From JADIYM01 sp964641945 (GTDB lineage Bacteria > Acidobacteriota > Blastocatellia > UBA7656 > JADIYM01), in contig CAZXLQ010000009.1 in assembly GCA_964641945.1 (NCBI GenBank), forward strand, positions 1 to 35,629: a stretch of 35,629 nt of DNA, read 5' to 3'. The first letter of the stretch is position 1. Every line of letters starts with the position of its first letter. A program made the position numbers and the translations under genes. Positions 9,101-19,087 of this stretch are shown here, in pieces. The notes below the pieces were generated by a model. The model was not told where the DNA came from, did no database searches, and was given only the letters and a program-made list of their open reading frames with translations.

Positions 9101-12100
9101 GTCGATGCTGTTGAAGAATCCGGCCAGGTTCTGGACGGTAGCATCGCTCATGTTGCCGTTGTTGACGATGATCGCCGCGCCAGCATTCGACATCGACAGC
9201 GCCCGATAGAGCGCATCCATCCGGCCGTCCCGGCGCAGTTCGCCAGCCGCCTCGGGATCGACCGGCACGAAGGCGACCGGCTCGTTCTGCGCGGTCAGGA
9301 GCGCGACGCCGGACTCGCCGCCAGACAGGTTACGCGCCATGTCCTTTGCTTGGTCCGGCCCGCTGATTTGCGGGCCGAGGCGCCCCTCGGCCGCATAGAC
9401 GCGCTCGACGACCGGAACGGTCTCGGTCTTTGACGGCGCCGTCGTGACGCCGCGCGTGTCGCCGCTACCATCGGCCGGCTCGTAGACCCAATTACGCCCG
9501 CCGTCCTCGCCGGCCTTCCCGGCGATCGCGAAGATGCCGCGCGGCGTGATCTCGCTGCCACGGAACGCCTCGGTCAGCATCCGGTTGATGTTGCGGTCGG
9601 CGCTGCTGAGTTCGTTGATGCCGCTCGGATGGTTGTGTGCGAACCAGATATTGGCTGCACCGTTGATGCGGAATGCCTCGGCCACGACGGTCGACGGGAA
9701 CACCGACGCCTGTGACAGCGCGCCCTTGAACGCGCCGACGATCGCCAGGGGCTTGCCGTTCTTGTCCGTGACGAGCGCGTCGAACCGCTCGACCGCGCCG
9801 CGGCCGAGATAGGCGAGTGCCTGCGCCGCCTCCTCGGCGGTCGTTACTTTTTGCGTGCCGAGCTCGCGCTTGTTTTCTTCGACGATTTCCGTGCGCGTGG
9901 CATAGGTGCCGGGCGCGTCGTCGCGCGATAGGCTTCGCTTCGATCGTCCTGCGGCACGTCGCTCGGCAGCAGTATCCTTTCCTTCCTCGGCCGGTACGCC
10001 GAACATGTCGAGCGTGTAATCATCTCGCTTCCTTCCACTCTGAAAAAGGATCCTAGCATCGGCCGGGTCGAACGTGCCTCGGTTGCCGATGGCGCTCTTA
10101 ATCTGCTCGGGGCGGAAGGTAATGTACACATCCGAAATCGTGCCGTCGCCTTCCCCGACATTGTCAACCACATTGCTAACGATTACGCCGTCACGCCCTT
10201 TCTCCTGGGCTGCGGCGATGGCCCGTGCATTCACCTGGGACCACCGTTTCCCGGCCGCATCTATCTCCAGTGGATCCTGCATACTCAGGTATGCAGGGAC
10301 GATAGCCGGCGATTCGCCATCCACCGTATAGCCAGCAGCCACATCCGGCTTATTGGTGAAGTACACCAGATCCCGATCGGCATATGAACTGCCATAGTCA
10401 AAGGGCTGACCACGATACACCACCAGCGGCTTGCCGTCGGCGTTCACCGCCTTGCTATCGCCGAACCAGCGCCAGAAGGCTCGCACCCCCTCCTCGGTCG
10501 CGGCGATCGGCCGGCCCTCGCTGTTCACGGTCGGACGCTGCACGCCGTCGACCTCGATCGTCTCCGGTAGCGCCGCCTGATCGAACCGCTGTGCGTCCGA
10601 TCGCTGATACTGCCCGGCCGCCTCGAGCGCCTGCCGCACCTGCTCGTTCGTCATCGCGTTAAGGTCGATGTCGTTGTCGCGCAGAAACTCGTCGACCTGC
10701 CCAAGCATGTCGCGCAGCCCAAGCAGGTTGCCGTCCTCGGCGCCTGGCAGGTAGACCGGATTGCCGCGCAGATCCTCGTCGAGGAGCGCGAGGAAATCGG
10801 CCTCTGTCGAATCCTGCGGCAAATAGCCGGCCTCGGCCGCGGCCTCGCGCATGTAGTCGATGCTGAGACCGCCTTTAGGTTGCACCAACTTGCGACGGCC
10901 AGGCGCGCGCTCGTCGCTTTCATCGACGTCGCGCAATTCTCCGGAGAGACCTGGATCAGTGATGCCGCCGCTACGCCGCACGAAATCGGACAGACGCTCG
11001 CCGAAAATTTGTTCGTCGGTCGGGACGTCGCCGGCACGCAGTCGGTCGAGAAGCGGGTCGATCGAGATGTCGGACTGGCCGACAGAGCGCAGGACTTCCG
11101 GCAGTTGCACGCCGACGGACAGGCCATAGCGCTCGTGCAGCGCCATCGGGTCGAGGCCGGCTCGCTCGGCCAGCGTCGTGATGCCGCGCGCGTAGAGCGT
11201 CGCATAAGCCTCGGCCGTGTTGCGGTCGAAGCGGTTGACGAGCTCGCCCATCATGGCGTCGCGGATCGTGTTGTAGGACCGCTGCGGCGCCTGCTCAGCC
11301 GCGTCCATCGCCTCGAGCTCGGTCGCCAGATCCTGCATGCGCTGCTCGCGCTCGGCCTGAAACTCGGCAGCCTCGCGCGGCGTCATGTCGCCAGGACGCA
11401 GTCGCGCGTCCTGCATCAGTTGCGCATGGTGCTCGGTCGGCGCGATGAGCGTCGCATAGTCCTCGATCGGAATGACGACGTCGGTGCCGGCCGCCACGGC
11501 CTCGGCATAGTTGCGCGCGCCGATCTCGGCGGCCACCTCGGCCGGATCCACGCCGGCCGACTGGAAATAGCGCTCGAACTGCTCGGCTGGGATATAGACG
11601 TTCTCGACCGGCCCGCCCTCTTTCGCGCGGGCGATGAACTCGCGCCACTTCTCAGGCAGGCGCGCGCGAAGCTTCGACTCGGTCGAGGCCTCGCCGAGCG
11701 ACTGCATGAACTCCTGATTCTGCTGCGCGGCCTGCGCGCGGCGCACGTCGCGGTATCCCTGGTAGATGGACGGCCCGCCGCCGACGCCGAGCGCGCCAAC
11801 AAAAGCATCCTGACCCGACCGCAGCACGCGCTCGACCGGATCCTGCTGCTTCGCAGGATCGACCGCGATGCCGTCGAAACCCTGCGCGAGTTCGCCGCCG
11901 ATGATGTTGACGACCTCCTGCATCGCCTCGGTCAAGCCTTCCGTCGTCGCCACGCGCACCCAGCGCGCGCCGGCCTGCGCGACCGCGGCGCGGAACGTCG
12001 GCCGTGCGAGCAGGTTCTTGACGACGTTCTTGCCGCCCTGAGACAGCAGATCGCCGATGCCGGGCAGAAGCTTCGCCATCGCCAGATCGCCGATCGTCTC

Positions 12101-14647
12101 AAGGCCGGCGTTGATGAGGCCGACGGCCGCCGCCGCGCCGCGCGCGGTCGCCTGATCCATCTTCTGGCCCGTCGCCTGGTCGACCATGTCCGAGAACTCG
12201 TCGAACGCGAACCCGGACTCCTGCTGATAGTTGAAAACGACCGACCCGGCGATGTACCCGGCACGCGCGCCGAGCGCTGCCGCCGCCGGCACGGTCGCGA
12301 CCTCCTCGGGGAGCGCCACTTGCGGGCCAAGCTGCCCGGCAATGACGGCGCCGGCCGCGCCCGATGCGCCGCCGACGAGCGCCCCGGTGCCGCCCTCGCG
12401 CACGCTCGAGAACAATTGCCGCGCGGCGTAGCCGGTCTGACTGAGGAAATACCCGAGGCCGGTCTCGGCGTCAGCGGTGCGGCTGTAGGCCTGCATCGCG
12501 GTCTTGAGCTCCTGCCGGCGCTTCTCCTCGCTCGGCGACAGTTCGCCGGTCAGCGCACGGTAATGCAGAGGACCAAGCTGATCCTGAATCGAGCCGCGCG
12601 AGACGCCCGTGACGAACGATGCCCACAGGTTGGACACAGACTGCATGACGCCGATGTCGTCCTTGGCGACGGCCGCATTCTCCGGCATGGCGAGGAACTC
12701 GGCCACGCGCGGGTATTGCGTCTCGAGCAGGGCGGGGTTTGCGTCGATGACGAACGCCTGCCGGCGGATCTCGTCGGGCATGTTGCGCGCCGTGTCGAGC
12801 GGCACGCCGGTCTTGGCCGACAGGCGAATCAGTTCAGCCTCATAGTCCGGCTTGGCGTCAGCCGCCATCGCAAGCCCAGCCTGCACGCTCTGCCGCTGAC
12901 GGTCAGGCGACGGGTTGATAAATTCTGCAACGGCGCTGCTGTATTCGTTCTGNNNNNNNNNNNNNNNNNNNNNNNNNNNNNNNNNNNNNNNNNNNNNNNN
13001 NNNNNNNNNNNNNNNNNNNNNNNNNNNNNNNNNNNNNNNNNNNNNNNNNNNNGGATCGGTCGCCAGGCGCTGGTAAAGCGCCGGGTTCGTGACGATCTCC
13101 TCGCCCTTGCGGATCTTGGCCGCGAACGCCATCGCGCTATCGAGCTTAGTCGGGTCGACCTGTGCGCGCAGCGCCGCCGGGAGCGCGTAGAAATCGCCGC
13201 CATTGGCGACGATCTGCCGGTAGACCTCGCCCTCGGCCTCGTCCTGCCGCTGCTTGGCCGCCTTCTCCTGATCCTCGAAACGCTGCTTCAGCGTCTCGCG
13301 CGCAGCCTTGTATGCCGTTGGCCGTGCCGACAGGTACGGATCCGCGCGCAGCTTCTCGTCAGCCTCGGCGAAGGTCGGTTTCTTGGGCGTGCCCGCGCCG
13401 GCCTGAAACTTGGCGAGGATCGCCGGGACATACTCGCGCGTCTCTTTTGGCAGGTAGGATAGCCAGTCCTCGGGCTTTCCGGCCTTTTCCGCTTTCGCGA
13501 TTGCCCCGTCGGTCGCGCCCGGCCCGGCATTGTAGGCCGCGAGCGCCAGCGCAACGTCGCCGCCGTACTTCTTCAGTTGCGCGTTGAGGTAGGCCGAGCC
13601 GAGCGCGGCATTGTATTCCGGGTCGCTGCGGAACCGCTTCTCGTCCCACTGCAACCCCGCAAGCTTGGCCGCTTCAGGCCCGGTGCCTGGCATTACCTGC
13701 GCGATGCCGACAGCGCCCTTGGGCGACGTGACGACAGATCCGTCGGCATTGAACTGCCGGCCGCGCGATTCCTTGTCAAAGACTAGATTGGTCAGGCGCG
13801 TGTAACTGTCCGGATCGAGCGATGGCGCGATATTCTTGAAAACGCGATCAGCAGCGCCGAGCGCATATTGCGCGTCCGTCTCTTTTTCCAGCAGTTGCCG
13901 CGCCTGCAGCGCCTTGTCGGCGTTGATCTCGCTGCCGTACTGCTTGAGGTAGGCATTGGCCGCGTCAAGCTGGCGGTTGCCGATCATCTGATTGATGACG
14001 CCAGTATGCAGGCGCGTCATGGCCTCGTTGCGCATCTTCTCGAGTTGATCGGCCGGGATGCCCTCGGCATCGCGGATGCGAGACAGATTGATGTCGATGC
14101 GCGAGCGCGACAGGTTGATCGCCTCGGGATTATTCCAGTTCTTGGCCGCGTTCTCGGCCTCGATCGAGATGACGCCATCGACGACGCCCTTGCGCCATCC
14201 GTCGATCTCCGCATTCTCGTGACGCATGAGACCGCCGCGGAACTCCACACCGGCCCGGTCGGCGTAGCGCCGGAACAGCGCTTTCTGCCGGTCGCTGGAA
14301 AGCGTCGCCTCGATCTCGTCCACCACACCCTTGAATTGCTGTGTGTATCGGTCGGAGAGGCTCGTGCCGTCGGCTGGCAGCGCGTTGCGGCCCTTGACGT
14401 TCATGAAACCGTTCTGCTGGCCGAGCGTCAGGTCAAGCTGCCGCTCGCGCAGATGATTGACCGCGCCCTCAACGCGCATCTGCTCGTCATACGCTGCCTC
14501 GCGCGCGAGAGCCTCACCGGCTTGCCCGATACCGCGCGCAAATGCCTGCGTACCATCCGGCACGCTGGTCGAGATGCGCTGCTGCATCGGAAGCGGCGCC
14601 GCGCGTGCCGCGACCTGCTGCTGGTTGTAAACCGGAACGCGAGCCAC
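6181..14647 (-). CDS. Giant multidomain internal virion (ejection) protein, gapped
   Basis: One gene of nominally ~2,820 codons. It reads from ATG 14647 in a single frame to the gap at 8753; after that gap the homologous sequence continues in another frame, so the 100 N there do not reflect true length. Domains in order: N-terminal helical region; lytic transglycosylase (SLT) at residues ~280-415 with catalytic Glu293 in DKESRG, then GAVGIAQVMPGTG and AYNAGPG; a Gly/Ala-rich hydrophobic region encoded near 12430-12230; an ADP-ribosyltransferase-like module near 10485-10040 (VVYRGQP, TFDPADARILFQSG); a JAB/MPN (RadC-like) domain near 9830-9530 with HNHPSG and a following SSAD; a zincin motif HETGH near 8905-8950; a long helical C-terminal part with hydrophobic segments. 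It follows gp13- and gp14-like genes, the place of T7 gp15/gp16, so it is probably packaged in the head and ejected with DNA, the SLT domain opening the cell wall. The architecture matches the described phage 'polyvalent proteins'; activity of the extra domains is inference. Confidence 0.9.
7411..7510. other. Assembly gap (100 N) inside the giant virion gene
   Basis: Exactly 100 N. Coding sequence on both sides happens to be in the same frame and of the same character (helical C-terminal region), so true missing length may differ by any multiple of 3 from 100-plus-frame. Confidence 0.97.
8654..8753. other. Assembly gap (100 N) that breaks the giant gene's frame
   Basis: Exactly 100 N. The frame before it (ending HEQFARGFE) and after it (starting SIPPVEAFRAAAAG) differ by one base, although both belong to the same protein type. 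The mismatch shows the N count is a placeholder; it is not evidence of a frameshift. Confidence 0.95.
12953..13052. other. Assembly gap (100 N) after the SLT domain
   Basis: Exactly 100 N between the transglycosylase part and the following region of the giant virion gene. The reading frame agrees on both sides, but missing length is unknown. Confidence 0.97.
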
Positions 14648-14656
14648 GACTCCCCC

Positions 14657-15187
14657 TTACTTGATGCGAAGATTGCTGCGGTACGAGCTATAAGCGTTCG
14701 ACGCTCCGCCGATCAGCGTTCCGACGGACGACAGCGACCCGGCACGCGACGCGGCACGGCCCTGGAATCTGGACGCCTCTGCCTCTGCGAGCGTGTTGTT
14801 CGCGCCGACCTCGAGGCCCCATGCCTCCCGCGCGGCGTTGTTGCGCACAGTAAGCGCGTCGAGCTCGCCGAACTGCGCGGTATCGGCGAGGATGGCCTCG
14901 GTCGACTGGTCAGTCAGAACCCCGCCCTGCGCGCCGATAGCCGCGCGTTGCGCGCCCAGCATCTGCCGGGTCTGCCGGCGCTGCGCGTCCTCGGCAATGT
15001 CGCCGCGTCGGCGCGCATCCTCGGCAGCCTGCTGCTGCACGATCGCATTGTTCTCTGAGACCTTGGCGTTGTACTCGCCGAGCGCCTTCTGTGACTGCCC
15101 CTGCTGGTACATGCCAACGGCAGAAACGCCGGTCGCTAGCAGCGAGCCGGCAAGCGCCATCGTTGCAAGTGTGGTCGGTTCGCACAT
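14657..15187 (-). CDS. Internal virion protein, T7 gp14-like
   Basis: 176 residues. The N-terminus begins MCEPTTLATMALAGSLLATGVSAVGMYQQG, cut here by its own pattern into a Cys-Glu-Pro start and a hydrophobic stretch at about 8-27. A long helical region rich in Ala, Gln and Arg follows, with GAQRAAIGAQGGVLTDQS near 85-105. This layout is typical of podovirus internal virion proteins of the gp14 type, which leave the head and form the outer-membrane part of the ejection conduit. It sits between the gp13-like and giant genes, two bases after the former's stop, the T7 order. Sequence similarity to T7 itself is not evident; the assignment rests on family resemblance and order. Confidence 0.82.
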   Translation of the reverse strand: MCEPTTLATMALAGSLLATGVSAVGMYQQGQSQKALGEYNAKVSENNAIVQQQAAEDARRRGDIAEDAQRRQTRQMLGAQRAAIGAQGGVLTDQSTEAILADTAQFGELDALTVRNNAAREAWGLEVGANNTLAEAEASRFQGRAASRAGSLSSVGTLIGGASNAYSSYRSNLRIK

Positions 15188-15189
15188 GG

Positions 15190-15657
15190 TCAGGCCTTCA
15201 TTTCAAACCGCATGAACGGCATGCGGAATTTCCCGTATGGCTGCGGCTCGTCGAACGTGAACCCGAGCCACTTGAGCCAGGCGACGGACTTGGTATTGCG
15301 CACGTCGACATGGTTCTCGAGGTGATTATACATGCTCAACATGATGGTAATACACCATCGGCAGCGTCGCAGAAAAGCCAGCGCATGCCGCTCTATCAGC
15401 GGCGTTCCGAGCATCCACGGCACGCCACGGCGCTCGAGCATGTTGTACGGTGTGACGCCGAAGATGCACGCGACTTCGCCGTCGATGATCCCGGCCCAGC
15501 AATGCGTCGATAGACGCCATGACATATCGAGCGCGTGCACGATGTCCATGCCAGAAGCCGCATAGACCTCGTCGATGTCGGCCTGCCTGACGTGCAGCGC
15601 CATCGCGGCGACGTGCTCGAGCGTCGCCGGGACGATCTCGTACTCATGCGCCGGCAA
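15190..15657 (-). CDS. GNAT-fold virion-associated protein, T7 gp13-like
   Basis: 155 residues. The start is TTG at 15657: a strong GGAGG lies 6 bases upstream and the first ATG is out of frame. It overlaps the nozzle gene by 14 bases. The pattern of an N-terminal ATLEHVAAMALHVRQAD helix, WAGIIDGEVACIFGV strands and a C-terminal NTKSVAWLKWLGFTF segment is that of a GNAT acetyltransferase fold. This fold is used by the DUF2833/gp13 family of podoviruses, which is needed for assembling internal proteins. Gene order (gp12, gp13, gp14, gp15/16) supports this. Whether it keeps acetyltransferase activity cannot be told. Confidence 0.82.
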   Translation of the reverse strand: MPAHEYEIVPATLEHVAAMALHVRQADIDEVYAASGMDIVHALDMSWRLSTHCWAGIIDGEVACIFGVTPYNMLERRGVPWMLGTPLIERHALAFLRRCRWCITIMLSMYNHLENHVDVRNTKSVAWLKWLGFTFDEPQPYGKFRMPFMRFEMKA

Positions 15658-18124
15658 CGGTCGCCTCCGGGATCGCGGCCAGGATGGTTACAGGCAGCGG
15701 GTCGGACTGGCGCGCGAAGATGCGGCCCTGCTTGTTCCAGTTGGAATCGACGAGGATCTCGGCAAGGCCAGTAAGAAGGTTGGTCGGCTCGTCGTAGTTC
15801 TCATATTCGCGCTGCTTGAGCTCGTACAGGTTCCGTGGATCTGGCCCGGCCAGCAGGCCTCGCGTGTCCTGCACGATAAGCCGCACGGCAGGGATGTTCT
15901 TTTCCTTGTCGCGGATGGTCTCGCCCTGCGGGACGTTGAGGTCCAGCGTCTCGAAATCAGCCTCGATCGGCAGGCCAACATGGACGATCGCCGCCGGCTC
16001 CTGCAGGGTGATAACGCCTGACGATACCGTGCGCTGCGCATGAACGCTGCCGTCTGTCAGGATAGAGACAGTCTTGCCCTCGAGGTGCGAGAGGCCGCCG
16101 ACGTCGAGGATCGCATAATCCCACGCCGTGTTTGCGCCGCGCTTGTCCGCCGGCAGCAGGCGGTTCGCACGCACGGTTGCGATGGAGCCGCTCGCCACGC
16201 TCACGATCTCGAGCCGGTACTTGATCGTCGGGTCGGCCGAGTCTGTCAGCACGAAGGCATCGCCCTCGCTCGTCGGCGACAGCGTGATCGCAGCGCCGGA
16301 CAGCGTCGCGGTCAGCGTCTCGGTATGATCCCATGCCGTGCCGCCGGACAGCGTCAGCGTGCCGACCTGGTCGCGTCCGTCATAGGTCAGGCCTGAATCG
16401 ACAAAAAACGCATCCTCGACGCTCGTGAACTGGCGCGTCTCGAGGCGCTCGACGTAGCGCTTGGCGACGCCGTTGACCGTGCGCTGCACGACCGCATAGA
16501 GTGCGTCCTCCTTGCCCTCGGAGATGCAGCAGACGCTTTCGAACTTGCCGTCGGTATCATGACGGTGCCAGCCGACGACCTGCTGCTCTTTCAGGTAGGT
16601 CAGGCCGAGCAGGATGCCGTCGTCGCGCACGGCCCATACGACCGACATAGGAACTTGGCTGTAAGCCCAATCGACCAGCGTATGTCCGGCAAACAGATGC
16701 GAGGCCAGCGTCGTCAGATCGCTACCTGTGAACTTATCCTTTTCATAGGTATAGGCCAGGTCTCGCACTAGCCCGCCCTTTTCCTGCACGTAGAGCGCCG
16801 TGTCGCCGACGATGATCGGCGGCAGATGCGACGACCCGTTATAGGTTTGAGGCTTTGCCGTGGCAGACGACGGTGTGACGACGCCGTTCTCATTCGTCAG
16901 CATCTTGAACTCGGCGCCGGACGTCATGATGATCAGATCGTCGATCGGCAGCAAATGCCGGATCGCGTTGACCTGCCGGCCCGGAATCGTCTTGCTGATC
17001 GCGTCGTCGTCGACAGACGGATTGGACGTGCCGAAATTGTAGTAACTCCCGGTCTTGGTCAGCCAGTAGGCTTGCGGCTGAGCCTTGGACGCGCCGAACA
17101 CCTGCCGCTCCTGATGATAGGTCACGCAGGCCGGATACCCCTGATTACCGCCCCATGCGCCGAATGCCCATGCGTATGTGCCTGGCGTCACGATAGAACC
17201 CGGCAGGCGGGACAGGACCAGGGCAGTCACTTGACTCGCGCTCGTGTAACCGGTGATGAGCGCGATACCAAAACCGGAATGCACATAATCCCAGCGCACG
17301 CCCTCGGCATATGTCCCGGTCGTGTCGATCGACCCGTCGCCATCCCATGCGCTGCCGAAATCGTGCACAGGCCGATTGCCGCCGTTGCGATACCCCGCCG
17401 TGCCGCCAGCAGACGGCCCACTCGACAGCACGTAGACCTTGCCGTCAGAGCGCCGATACGTTCCGACAGGCAGGTTTAGCTGTCCAGCTGCCCACGGCCG
17501 GACATCGTCGATGCTTCGCTCGGCCAGATAGACGAGCACGCCGACGTGCGATGGCAGGAACGGAGCGAAGCCGGAAGAGGTTAGCGTAACAGTCCCCGAT
17601 ACCGCACTTGCTGAAATTGTCAGTCCCTCGAGAGGGTTTAGATCCTGAAAAGGACCGTTGCTATTCGGGTATGTCGAGATCGACCAGGCCGCGTGCCCGG
17701 TGCGCGAAAGCTGCCGAGGCGCATAGTCGTTGTGGCAGATCGTCATGACGTCCGCCGACTGCGTGAATTTCAGATCGAAAATGTCCGACTCGTCATATGG
17801 CGACGCGATCTCATACGGAACGCCCGGCGAGGATTCGATGATACCGCCGTTCATGTAGAACCGCATATAGAGATGCCCGACCTCAATGACGTAGGTCTGC
17901 ACGGTCGAGAACTGGAACGGGATCAGGCGCGTCTTGCGACCGCTGTTCTTGACCTCGTTGAGAAACCGGAACCCGGCGCGATTGGTCGCTCCGCCGTACA
18001 TGAGCGAGATCATGTTGCGAAGCGTGCGCAGACTGGTCTGGTAGCGCGCCAGATCGACGCGACCGTAGAGCGACGGGGAAAGTTCGCCGCCCGTGAAACT
18101 CGGCTGAATGATCGAGGAACCCAT
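15644..18124 (-). CDS. Tail nozzle protein, T7 gp12-like (tail tubular protein B)
   Basis: 826 residues, close to the family's usual size. The N-terminus (QPSFTGGELSPSLYGRVDLA, YQTSLRTLRNM, GGATNRAGFRFLNEVK) is the conserved opening of podovirus nozzle/stabilisation proteins, with the GGExSPxLxGRxDxxxY pattern clear. Later VTYHQERQVFGASKAQPQ and WHRHDTDG are further family landmarks. The protein forms the distal tail tube below the gp11-like adaptor. ATG 18124 follows the adaptor stop by one base, and the gene overlaps the gp13-like gene downstream. Confidence 0.93.
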   Translation of the reverse strand: MGSSIIQPSFTGGELSPSLYGRVDLARYQTSLRTLRNMISLMYGGATNRAGFRFLNEVKNSGRKTRLIPFQFSTVQTYVIEVGHLYMRFYMNGGIIESSPGVPYEIASPYDESDIFDLKFTQSADVMTICHNDYAPRQLSRTGHAAWSISTYPNSNGPFQDLNPLEGLTISASAVSGTVTLTSSGFAPFLPSHVGVLVYLAERSIDDVRPWAAGQLNLPVGTYRRSDGKVYVLSSGPSAGGTAGYRNGGNRPVHDFGSAWDGDGSIDTTGTYAEGVRWDYVHSGFGIALITGYTSASQVTALVLSRLPGSIVTPGTYAWAFGAWGGNQGYPACVTYHQERQVFGASKAQPQAYWLTKTGSYYNFGTSNPSVDDDAISKTIPGRQVNAIRHLLPIDDLIIMTSGAEFKMLTNENGVVTPSSATAKPQTYNGSSHLPPIIVGDTALYVQEKGGLVRDLAYTYEKDKFTGSDLTTLASHLFAGHTLVDWAYSQVPMSVVWAVRDDGILLGLTYLKEQQVVGWHRHDTDGKFESVCCISEGKEDALYAVVQRTVNGVAKRYVERLETRQFTSVEDAFFVDSGLTYDGRDQVGTLTLSGGTAWDHTETLTATLSGAAITLSPTSEGDAFVLTDSADPTIKYRLEIVSVASGSIATVRANRLLPADKRGANTAWDYAILDVGGLSHLEGKTVSILTDGSVHAQRTVSSGVITLQEPAAIVHVGLPIEADFETLDLNVPQGETIRDKEKNIPAVRLIVQDTRGLLAGPDPRNLYELKQREYENYDEPTNLLTGLAEILVDSNWNKQGRIFARQSDPLPVTILAAIPEATVAGA

Positions 18125-18125
18125 A

Positions 18126-18725
18126 TCAGTTCCTCGCCGCGATCAGTTCGCTTTCTTTTGGCTCGTCCTCCTGACCCTGATTCTCGTCGCTCGCCACGGC
18201 GGCATCGAGCGCACGAGCAGCAAGCTGGATTGCATTGTTGGAGATGGTCGCCGAGACGGTCAGCGGCATCGCGATCCTGGCAGATAGCGCCGCGGACATG
18301 GCCGCCACAAACGAGGCCGAGAACAGGTTTGGATCCTCGACGCGAACGGTGTAGACGAGCTCGGCATCCTCGAGATCGCACAGGATGAGACGCTTTTGCC
18401 CGTCGCTAGACACTTCGAACGGGATGCGCTCATTGGCGCGCGGCCGGCGGTCGCCTGGAATGACGATGCGCCGGGCAGAGATGCAGTCGCTCGGGTAAGC
18501 GTAGGCATGCGACCAGTTCGTGACCGATGCGTTCGTGAGCGCCAGGCGCACGCGGCGCCTGGCAAAGGCCCAATCGAACGCCTCGAGTGTCGTGTCGCGC
18601 ACCGAATCGAAGAAAAGGCGGCAGACGCCCGCCTCCTTGCTGCGCTCATTGATCTGCGCGATGAATGTCGTCACGCCGAGATTGGCGAGCGCCATGTTGC
18701 AGATTTCGACCTGAGAGGATGCCAT
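18126..18725 (-). CDS. Tail adaptor protein, T7 gp11-like (tail tubular protein A)
   Basis: 199 residues. The opening VEICNMALANLGVTTFI followed by SKEAGVCRLFFDSVRDTTLEAFDWAFARRRV is a well-conserved signature of podovirus tail tubular protein A / head-tail adaptors: a helix, a short loop and the W-x-FA-x-RR segment. It joins the portal to the nozzle. It sits directly upstream of the nozzle gene, and its ATG abuts the stop of the preceding small gene. The C-terminus is acidic and Glu/Gln-rich. Confidence 0.9.
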   Translation of the reverse strand: MASSQVEICNMALANLGVTTFIAQINERSKEAGVCRLFFDSVRDTTLEAFDWAFARRRVRLALTNASVTNWSHAYAYPSDCISARRIVIPGDRRPRANERIPFEVSSDGQKRLILCDLEDAELVYTVRVEDPNLFSASFVAAMSAALSARIAMPLTVSATISNNAIQLAARALDAAVASDENQGQEDEPKESELIAARN

Positions 18726-19043
18726 TTACTTGCCGCCGTAAAGCTTCTCAGCTGCGTCACTTTTGCCCTGCAGATCCATGTCAGTGATCTGCAGCGAGAC
18801 GCTGCTGTCCGTCGTTTTCTGGTTCTGGTATTGAGACATCGACACGACCTCGACGATGGCCTGCAGCGCCATCTTGGTGCCGACTGCCGGCGGCTCGCTG
18901 ATGCCAAGCTTGGCGAGCGATTCCGAATCGAGGTTAATGCAAAGCCCATACGGATAGGCCGGCGCATCGTCGTCCGACATCTCCGCGCGATCTTCCTCGG
19001 CTTCCGCCTCTTTCGGCGAAAGACGCATGTTCTTGAGTGCCAT
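18726..19043 (-). CDS. Small head protein, possible capsid staple/decoration protein
   Basis: 105 residues starting MALKNMRLSPKEAEAEEDRAE at most 20 of which are shown as a charged N-terminal helix, then YPYGLCINLDSESLAKLGI and a VGTKMALQAIVEVVSM strand region. Small proteins of this pattern near podovirus and siphovirus capsid genes are often annotated as capsid staple proteins; that comparison is from memory. ATG 19043 is preferred over an in-frame TTG at 19058. It lies between the capsid group and the adaptor, so a structural role is likely. Confidence 0.75.
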   Translation of the reverse strand: MALKNMRLSPKEAEAEEDRAEMSDDDAPAYPYGLCINLDSESLAKLGISEPPAVGTKMALQAIVEVVSMSQYQNQKTTDSSVSLQITDMDLQGKSDAAEKLYGGK

Positions 19044-19063
19044 GTTGCCGCCTGACAAGAAGG

Positions 19064-19081
19064 CAGGGGCCGAAGCCCCTG
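19064..19081 (-). terminator. Tetraloop hairpin between two head genes
   Basis: A perfect 7-bp stem (CAGGGGC / GCCCCTG) closed by a TTCG loop when read on the minus strand, an especially stable RNA tetraloop. It follows the stop of the 19088-19333 gene and precedes the next ribosome site. The sequence after it (CCTTCTTG) is only weakly T-rich, so it may be a leaky terminator or a processing/stability element. Confidence 0.55.
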
Positions 19082-19087
19082 CACTGG

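Noticed and set aside
10880..13462. Long plus-strand open frame (860 codons) opposite the giant virion gene
   Set aside because: Antisense shadow of a GC-rich gene: the product is Arg/Leu/Ala/Val-rich with no domain, while the minus strand has clear motifs. It also crosses a gap.
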